Assembly (NCBI GenBank): GCA_937926975.1
Contig: CALBCJ010000011.1
Span: 1-64,000 of the forward strand
Length of the DNA: 64,000 nt
Source: an uncultured Propionibacteriaceae bacterium
Lineage (GTDB): Bacteria > Actinomycetota > Actinomycetes > Propionibacteriales > Propionibacteriaceae
Direction: 5' to 3'
Every line of letters begins with the position of its first letter. Position 1 is the stretch's first letter. Both the position numbers and the translations under genes were made by a program. The notes beneath the pieces are model-generated. The model was given only the letters and a program-made list of their open reading frames with translations. It did no database searches and was not told where the DNA came from. Positions 59,561 to 64,000 of the stretch are shown here, piece after piece.

Positions 59561-60215
59561 CCTGGACAGTGGCCTGTGGCTGGGGCTGGACACCTCGACC
59601 GGGGTGTCTGCCGGGGTCGGGCGGGCCGGGGAGGTCCTGGCCACCGGCGCCGTTGACCAGCCGAACGCTCACGTCGAGCAGCTGATGCCGCTGGTCCGCC
59701 GAGTGGTGGCCGAGGCAGGGGAGCGGCTCGACGACCTGGCCGGGATCGTGGTCGGGCTCGGGCCCGGCCCGTACACGGGACTGCGGGTCGGGATCGTCAC
59801 CGCCCAGGCCCTGGCGTACCTGCTCGACGTGCCGCTGAAGGGGGTCTGCAGCTTGGACGTGCTGGGCCTGCAGTACGCCGCCAGGCGGCCCCGCGGCCCG
59901 TACCTGGTCGCCACCGACGCCCGCCGCCGCGAGGTCTACTGGGCCACGTACGGGGCTGACGGCCGCCGCAGCGACGGGCCTCATGTCTCCCGCCCCGCCG
60001 AGCTGCCGGTGCTGCCGGTCGTCGGCCCGGGCGCCCTGCGCTACCCTGACCTGCCCGGTGGAGTGGCCGACGGCGGGCTGCGGCTAGACGCCGGCGTGCT
60101 CGCCGCGCACCAGCACCGGCTGCGCAGGGCCGGCACCGAACCGCTCTACCTGCGCCGTCCCGACGCCGAGGTACCGACCTCGAGCAAGTCCGCACTCCCC
60201 AGGAGGGACTCATGA
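59553..60215 (+). CDS. tsaB: t6A complex protein TsaB
   Basis: 220 residues of the ASKHA fold: LGLDTSTGVSAGVGR, HVEQLMPLVRRVV, VVGLGPGPYTGLRVGI, ATDARRREVYWATYG. It pairs with TsaD and lacks the metal site. Its ATG overlaps tsaE by eight bases, with GAGGAGGG in front, and its end overlaps rimI as ATGA. The C-terminal 60 residues are more variable (Ala, Gly, Arg-rich) than in model species. Confidence 0.93.
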   Translation: MSDLDSGLWLGLDTSTGVSAGVGRAGEVLATGAVDQPNAHVEQLMPLVRRVVAEAGERLDDLAGIVVGLGPGPYTGLRVGIVTAQALAYLLDVPLKGVCSLDVLGLQYAARRPRGPYLVATDARRREVYWATYGADGRRSDGPHVSRPAELPVLPVVGPGALRYPDLPGGVADGGLRLDAGVLAAHQHRLRRAGTEPLYLRRPDAEVPTSSKSALPRRDS

Positions 60216-60679
60216 TCATCGCCCCTGCTCGTACCGCCGACCTGGACCAGATCCTGGCTCTGGAGCAGACCGGCTTCGACCACGGCTGGTCACGTGAGGC
60301 CTGGGCGGCCGAGCTCGCCGCCGACGACCGGTACGTGCTGGTCAACCGGGACGCCGACGGTCAGGTGATCGGGGTGGCCACCTTTCAGACCAGCGGCGAC
60401 TTCGCCGACCTGCTGCGGGTGGTGGTAGCCCCGCAGTGGCGCCACCAGGGGGTCGCGCAGCGGCTGGTCCGGGCCGGCATCGAGTGGGCCCAGGCCACCG
60501 GCGCGCACCGGATGCTGCTGGAGGTCGAGCAGACCAACGCCAGCGCGCACCGGCTGTACGAGCGGTTCGGCTTCGAGCCGATCGACCGGCGCCTCGACTA
60601 CTACGGCCGCGACCGGCACGCGATGGTGATGGAGCTCGACCTGGCCAGGTTCGACGAGCCTGTCGGGGTCGCCTCGTGA
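60212..60679 (+). CDS. rimI: Ribosomal protein S18-alanine N-acetyltransferase
   Basis: 155 residues of the GNAT fold. The acetyl-CoA motif is VVAPQWRHQGVAQRLV, followed by LLEVEQTNASAHRLYERFGFEPIDRRLDYY. The RimI pattern DYYGRD is present near 132. It sits between tsaB and tsaD in the order typical of actinobacteria, with ATGA at the front and GTGA at the end. It acetylates the N-terminus of ribosomal protein S18. Confidence 0.92.
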   Translation: MIIAPARTADLDQILALEQTGFDHGWSREAWAAELAADDRYVLVNRDADGQVIGVATFQTSGDFADLLRVVVAPQWRHQGVAQRLVRAGIEWAQATGAHRMLLEVEQTNASAHRLYERFGFEPIDRRLDYYGRDRHAMVMELDLARFDEPVGVAS

Positions 60680-61719
60680 CCGGTCCGCTGGTTCTCGGGA
60701 TCGAGTCCAGCTGTGATGAGACCGGGGTCGGGGTGGTCCGCGGTGACGAGCTGCTGGCCAACCGGGTCGCCTCGTCGGTGGAGCTGCACGCCCGCTTCGG
60801 CGGGGTCGTTCCCGAGGTCGCCTCCCGGGCCCACCTGGAGGCGCTGCGCCCAACCCTGGAGCGGGCCTGCGCTGACGCCGACATCGACCTGTCGGAGGTG
60901 GACGCGGTCGCGGTCACCGCCGGGCCCGGACTGGTCTCGGCGCTGGTCGTCGGGCTGGCTGCCGCGAAGGCCCTGGCCGGGGCCCTCGACAAGCCCCTGT
61001 ACGGGGTGAACCACCTGGTCGGCCACGTCGCGGTCGACATCCTCGACCACGGCCCACTGCCCACCCCGACGATGGCGCTGCTGGTCTCCGGAGGCCACAG
61101 CTCGCTGCTGCGGGTGGACCAGATCGCGACCTCGGTCCGCGAGATCGGCTCCACCATCGACGACGCCGCCGGTGAGGCGTTCGACAAGGTGGCGCGGCTG
61201 CTGGGGCTGCCGTACCCCGGCGGGCCGGCGATCGACCAGGCCGCCCGGGCCGGCAACCCGCGCTCGATCGCCTTCCCGCGGGGCCTGACCGCCGCCAAGG
61301 ACCTCGAGCGGCACCGCTTCGACTTCTCCTTCTCCGGGCTCAAGACCGCAGTGGCCCGGTGGGTGGAGCTGCGCCGCCGCGACGGTGAGGACGTGCCGGT
61401 GGCCGATGTGGCGGCCTCCTTCCAGGAGGCGGTCTGCGACGTGCTCAGCGCCAAGGCGATCGCGGCCTGCGAGCACGAGGGCGTCGACCACCTGGTGATC
61501 GGCGGCGGGGTGGCGGCCAGCTCACGCCTGCGGGCCCTGCTCGCCGAGCGGGCCCAGCAGGCCGGGATCAGGCTGCGTCGGCCCCGTCCGGGGCTGTGCA
61601 CCGACAACGGGGCCATGATCGCGGTCCTCGGCTCGGCCGCGGTACGGGCCGGGGTCCGGCCGTCGGCGCTGGACATCGGTGTCGACTCGGGGCTGCCGGT
61701 GTCGACGGTCGTGGTCTGA
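60676..61719 (+). CDS. tsaD: tRNA t6A transferase catalytic subunit TsaD
   Basis: 347 residues. ASKHA fold with iron site: LGIESSCDETGVGVVRGDE; VPEVASRAHLEAL; the metal-binding NHLVGHVAVDIL near 112-123; LVSGGHSSLLRV; FDFSFSGLKTAVARW; VIGGGVAASSRLRALL. It transfers the threonylcarbamoyl group to tRNA A37. GTG start overlapping the rimI stop; its TGA overlaps the Nudix ATG (TGATG). All key residues are intact. Confidence 0.97.
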   Translation: MTGPLVLGIESSCDETGVGVVRGDELLANRVASSVELHARFGGVVPEVASRAHLEALRPTLERACADADIDLSEVDAVAVTAGPGLVSALVVGLAAAKALAGALDKPLYGVNHLVGHVAVDILDHGPLPTPTMALLVSGGHSSLLRVDQIATSVREIGSTIDDAAGEAFDKVARLLGLPYPGGPAIDQAARAGNPRSIAFPRGLTAAKDLERHRFDFSFSGLKTAVARWVELRRRDGEDVPVADVAASFQEAVCDVLSAKAIAACEHEGVDHLVIGGGVAASSRLRALLAERAQQAGIRLRRPRPGLCTDNGAMIAVLGSAAVRAGVRPSALDIGVDSGLPVSTVVV

Positions 61720-62216
61720 TGCCGTACACGCCGGTCCTCGGGGTGCTGGGCTATGTCCTGTCACCGGACCGGGAGCGGGTGCTGCTGATTCACCGGGTCG
61801 GGCGGGCGGGCGACCACCAGCTCGGCAAGTACAACGGGCTCGGGGGCAAGGTCGAGCCGGACGAAGACGTCGTGGCGGCTCTGCGCAGAGAGCTCGCCGA
61901 GGAGGCCCAGATCGAGCTAACTTCGCTGCGGCTACGGGGAACAGTCTCCTGGCCGGGTTTCGGGGCCGGCGGTGAGGACTGGTTCGGCTTCATCTTCGTG
62001 ATTGACGCCTTCACCGGTACGGTCGCCGAGCGCAACCCCGAAGGGGTCTTGGAGTGGGTGCCGCTGCAGCGGCTGCTGGCCGGTGACCTGCCGATGTGGG
62101 AAGGCGACCGGCACTTCCTGCCGCTGGTCTTCGCCCCGGGCACCGCCCAGTTCCACGGCGTGATGCCCTACCGGGACGGCCGCCCGGTCGGCTGGTCGTA
62201 CAGCACTGTGCCCTGA
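61719..62216 (+). CDS. Nudix hydrolase (8-oxo-dGTP diphosphatase-like)
   Basis: 165 residues. The Nudix box is GGKVEPDEDVVAALRRELAEE, cut at its last residues here, which read AQI where an xGU ending is usual. An MTH1-like pattern KYNGLGGKVEP precedes it, and WFGFIFVIDAF lies in the second sheet. It would hydrolyse oxidised nucleotides or a related substrate. Translationally coupled to tsaD by TGATG. The substitution at the box end may be tolerated. Confidence 0.85.
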   Translation: MPYTPVLGVLGYVLSPDRERVLLIHRVGRAGDHQLGKYNGLGGKVEPDEDVVAALRRELAEEAQIELTSLRLRGTVSWPGFGAGGEDWFGFIFVIDAFTGTVAERNPEGVLEWVPLQRLLAGDLPMWEGDRHFLPLVFAPGTAQFHGVMPYRDGRPVGWSYSTVP

Positions 62217-62226
62217 CAGCGACCGA

Positions 62227-62264
62227 GGGCCCGCCGCGCCGGGGGGAGTGGCTGCGGCGGGCCC
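62227..62264. terminator. Bidirectional hairpin terminator
   Basis: GGGCCCGCCGC (62227-62237) pairs with GCGGCGGGCCC (62254-62264), an 11-bp stem, 16-base loop, between the Nudix gene and the convergent gene. Confidence 0.8.
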
Positions 62265-62292
62265 GTCTGGGGCCGGGGGGTGTGCGGCCGGC

Positions 62293-62661
62293 TCAGGGGT
62301 TGGTCGTGGGCTTGTCGATCAGCGAGGGCTGCTGCGGGGTCTCGGCGGGCGCCGGCAGCGGCTCAGCGGTCCGCTGGTACGTGGCGACAGCCTCCTCACG
62401 GACCGTCTTGGAGGTCCGCCTCGGCAGGCCGAGCCCGATCCCGAGCAGCAGCCCCGACAGCAGCGCAACCCCGGAGCTCAGGATCACGTCCTGGACCGGG
62501 TTGCCCCACTGCTGCCCACCGTCCGGGGCGTACCGGTTGGCGGAGCCGAGGATGCCCTGAAGGTTCCAGGAGATCCTGATCAGCATCACGATCGCCACGA
62601 TCAGCGCAATCACGCCGAGCGCCGCGAGGATCCCCTTGAGCACCTTCATGCCGACGAGCAT
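62293..62661 (-). CDS. Hypothetical two-pass membrane protein
   Basis: About 122 residues. Two hydrophobic segments (VLKGILAALGVIALIVAIVMLI and VILSSGVALLSGLLLGIGLGL) flank a short outer loop with WNLQGILGSANRY, and a cytoplasmic Pro/Gln-rich tail follows. The ATG at 62661 has GGGGAG close by; another ATG, MKVLKG at 62649, is four codons in. A longer open frame upstream runs antisense to the methyltransferase gene and is rejected. Function unknown. Confidence 0.7.
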   Translation of the reverse strand: MLVGMKVLKGILAALGVIALIVAIVMLIRISWNLQGILGSANRYAPDGGQQWGNPVQDVILSSGVALLSGLLLGIGLGLPRRTSKTVREEAVATYQRTAEPLPAPAETPQQPSLIDKPTTNP

Positions 62662-62688
62662 ATGACTCCCCAGGCCAGGCGTGCGAGC

Positions 62689-62694
62689 TAGTCT
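62689..62694 (+). promoter_or_regulatory. -10 box of the methyltransferase gene, leaderless
   Basis: TAGTCT ends seven bases before the ATG at 62702; no Shine-Dalgarno. Confidence 0.6.
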
Positions 62695-62701
62695 CAGCTC
62701 G

Positions 62702-63856
62702 ATGGAGCTGGAGGTGGCGCAGTGGCTGGTGGGGGCCGAGGCCGCCGCGTGGCTGGCGGCGGCGGCCAGCGAGCCTGACCCGTCGTCGCTGGCGGCCGCG
62801 ACCCGGCTGCGCCGCGACCTGCCACCGCAGCGGGCGGCGGCCGTCCTGGAGCAGGTGGCTCTGCGGCGCCGCGGCCGGCCCAAGCTCGGCCGCGACGACC
62901 TCTTTCTCACCAGTGACGGGCTGGAGCAGGCGACCCGGCCGGCGGTCGCCAGGTGGCGGGCAGAGCGGTTCGCCGCCGCTGGGGCCGGCCGGGTCTGGGA
63001 CCTGGGCTGCGGTCTCGGGCTGGACGCGCTCGCGCTGGTCGAGACCAGGCTGCCGGTGGTGGCGGTGGAACGGGACCCGGTGACCGCGGTGCTGGCCCAG
63101 GCCAACCTGGCGCTGGCCGGCTGGCCTGGCCAGGTACGGGTCGGCGACGCCGCCGACGCGGTCGCCGAGGTCGGGCCCAGGGACGCGGTCTTCGCTGACC
63201 CGGCGCGGCGTACCAGCCGGGGCCGCAGCTGGGACCCGGCTGACCTCAGCCCTCCCTGGGCGGTGCTGGCGCCGCTGCTCGACCCGTCCCGGCTGGCCTG
63301 CCTCAAGCTGGGGCCCGGCCTGCCGTACCGGATGCTCCCAGACTCGGCCGAGGTGACCTGGGTCAGCGACCACGGCGACCTGGTCGAGGCCTCGCTCTGG
63401 TCAGGGACCGGGGCCCCCGGCCAGCGCCGGGCGCTGCTGCTGCCCGGCGGTGAGCAGATCAGCGCGCGCGACGACTGCCCGGTACGGGCGGTCGGGCGCT
63501 ACTTGTACGAGCCGGACCCGGCCGTGGTCCGGGCGCAGGCGGTCGGGACCCTGGCAGGGCTGCTGGACGCCGGCCGGGTGGCGCCCGAGGTCGCGTACCT
63601 GACCTCGGACCGGCTGGTTCCGACCGCCCTGGCCACCGGCTTCGAGGTGCTGGAGCGGCTGCCGCTGCGGGAGCCGGTGCTGCGGGCCTGGGTGCGTGAG
63701 CACCAGGTCGGGACCCTGGAGATCAAGAAGCGCCGGATCGGGCTGGACCCGGCCCAGCTGCGCCGCCGGATGCGTCCGAAGGGCCCCGGGCAGGCCACCT
63801 GGGTGATCACCCCTACCCCTGGCGGGGCAGTGGTGCTGGTGGTCACCCGGCGCTAG
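62702..63856 (+). CDS. THUMP-like domain SAM-dependent methyltransferase
   Basis: 384 residues. The class I SAM fold begins VWDLGCGLGLDALALVE near 100, with AVERDPVTAVLAQAN and the FADPARRTSRGRSW motif IV-like loop (DPAR). The C-terminal 130 residues are the THUMP-like domain (YLYEPDPAVVRAQAVG, WVREHQVGTLEIKKRRIGLD). Related actinobacterial proteins are annotated as class I methyltransferases with THUMP-like domain; RNA is the likely but unproven substrate. The start is a leaderless ATG. It lies close to the t6A operon. Confidence 0.88.
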   Translation: MELEVAQWLVGAEAAAWLAAAASEPDPSSLAAATRLRRDLPPQRAAAVLEQVALRRRGRPKLGRDDLFLTSDGLEQATRPAVARWRAERFAAAGAGRVWDLGCGLGLDALALVETRLPVVAVERDPVTAVLAQANLALAGWPGQVRVGDAADAVAEVGPRDAVFADPARRTSRGRSWDPADLSPPWAVLAPLLDPSRLACLKLGPGLPYRMLPDSAEVTWVSDHGDLVEASLWSGTGAPGQRRALLLPGGEQISARDDCPVRAVGRYLYEPDPAVVRAQAVGTLAGLLDAGRVAPEVAYLTSDRLVPTALATGFEVLERLPLREPVLRAWVREHQVGTLEIKKRRIGLDPAQLRRRMRPKGPGQATWVITPTPGGAVVLVVTRR

Positions 63857-63872
63857 CGGTGCAGACGGGCGG

Positions 63873-63998
63873 CTAGGTGGCGTCGTCGATTGCCTTGTTG
63901 ATCTCCTGGTCGGTGACCCGGTTTGCCTCCTCGGCCCGGGTCTGCTCGGAGTGCACCTCCTTGAGGTGGAAGCGGTACTTCCAGGCCTGCTGGGGGTC
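63873..63998 (-). CDS. C-terminal fragment of a gene running off the window
   Basis: From the window edge this frame reads DPQQAWKYRFHLKEVHSEQ, then TRAEEANRVTDQEINKAIDD, two more residues and TAG at 63873. It is hydrophilic and charged, with native codons. Only 42 residues are present, so no function can be given. An ATG at the very edge is in another frame and is not its start. Confidence 0.6.
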   Translation of the reverse strand, partial: DPQQAWKYRFHLKEVHSEQTRAEEANRVTDQEINKAIDDAT

Positions 63999-64000
63999 AT

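Overview
The window is about 70 percent GC and almost fully coding. Gene content and order point to an actinobacterium: purN-purH-folD-DUF3017-mdh, PspC proteins, a decaprenyl-phosphate phosphoribosyltransferase, and tsaE-tsaB-rimI-tsaD. My best guess is a relative of the Propionibacteriaceae (inferred, not proven). Start codons are often GTG. Many genes have a TAnnnT -10 box whose last base lies 6-8 nt before the start codon, the signature of leaderless mRNAs common in actinobacteria. I saw no rRNA, tRNA, CRISPR array, transposase or phage genes.

Layout. 0.2-6 kb: an amidohydrolase, then an envelope-sensing locus: a PspC protein, a 58-residue membrane microprotein, a large PspC protein, and a divergent PspC-histidine kinase with a LuxR-type response regulator. 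6-12 kb: UvrD-like helicase, a structured tandem repeat, an M23 peptidase, and a membrane protein with a duplicated outer region. 12-18 kb: a DUF6350 membrane protein, then purine and one-carbon genes (purN, purH, folD, DUF3017) facing mdh. 18-27 kb: phosphatase, dicarboxylate symporter, folC, icd, UDP-sugar dehydrogenase, CNNM/CorC protein. 26-39 kb: kinase-like protein, Ser-Asp-rich membrane protein, drug exporter coupled to a Tat lipoprotein, metG, CPBP protease, phosphohexomutase with uridine kinase, and an ATP-dependent DNA ligase.

39-48.4 kb is the accessory part: adenosine deaminase, LacI regulator, xylulokinase, a WYL regulator with an alpha/beta hydrolase, and DinB, mixed with broken or foreign genes. 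The broken ones are a GH3 glycosidase tail, a frameshifted membrane protein, a frameshifted Abi/HEPN-like gene and a frameshifted short-chain dehydrogenase. One intact gene there has clearly different codon usage.

48.4-64 kb returns to core functions: decaprenyl-phosphate phosphoribosyltransferase, Maf, DUF937, birA, an isopropylmalate-dehydrogenase-family enzyme, GtrA and PH-domain proteins, a GT4 glycosyltransferase, and a DEAD-box helicase with a long basic N-terminus. A tightly overlapping t6A operon (tsaE-tsaB-rimI-tsaD) with a Nudix hydrolase follows, then a THUMP-like methyltransferase. The window ends inside a gene.

The most unusual items are the covarying hairpin repeat near 8.5 kb, the dispersed repeat shared by 1-156 and 18.87-18.96 kb, a leaderless mini-ORF coupled to the CNNM gene, unannotated small genes, and the decaying cluster at 41-48 kb.
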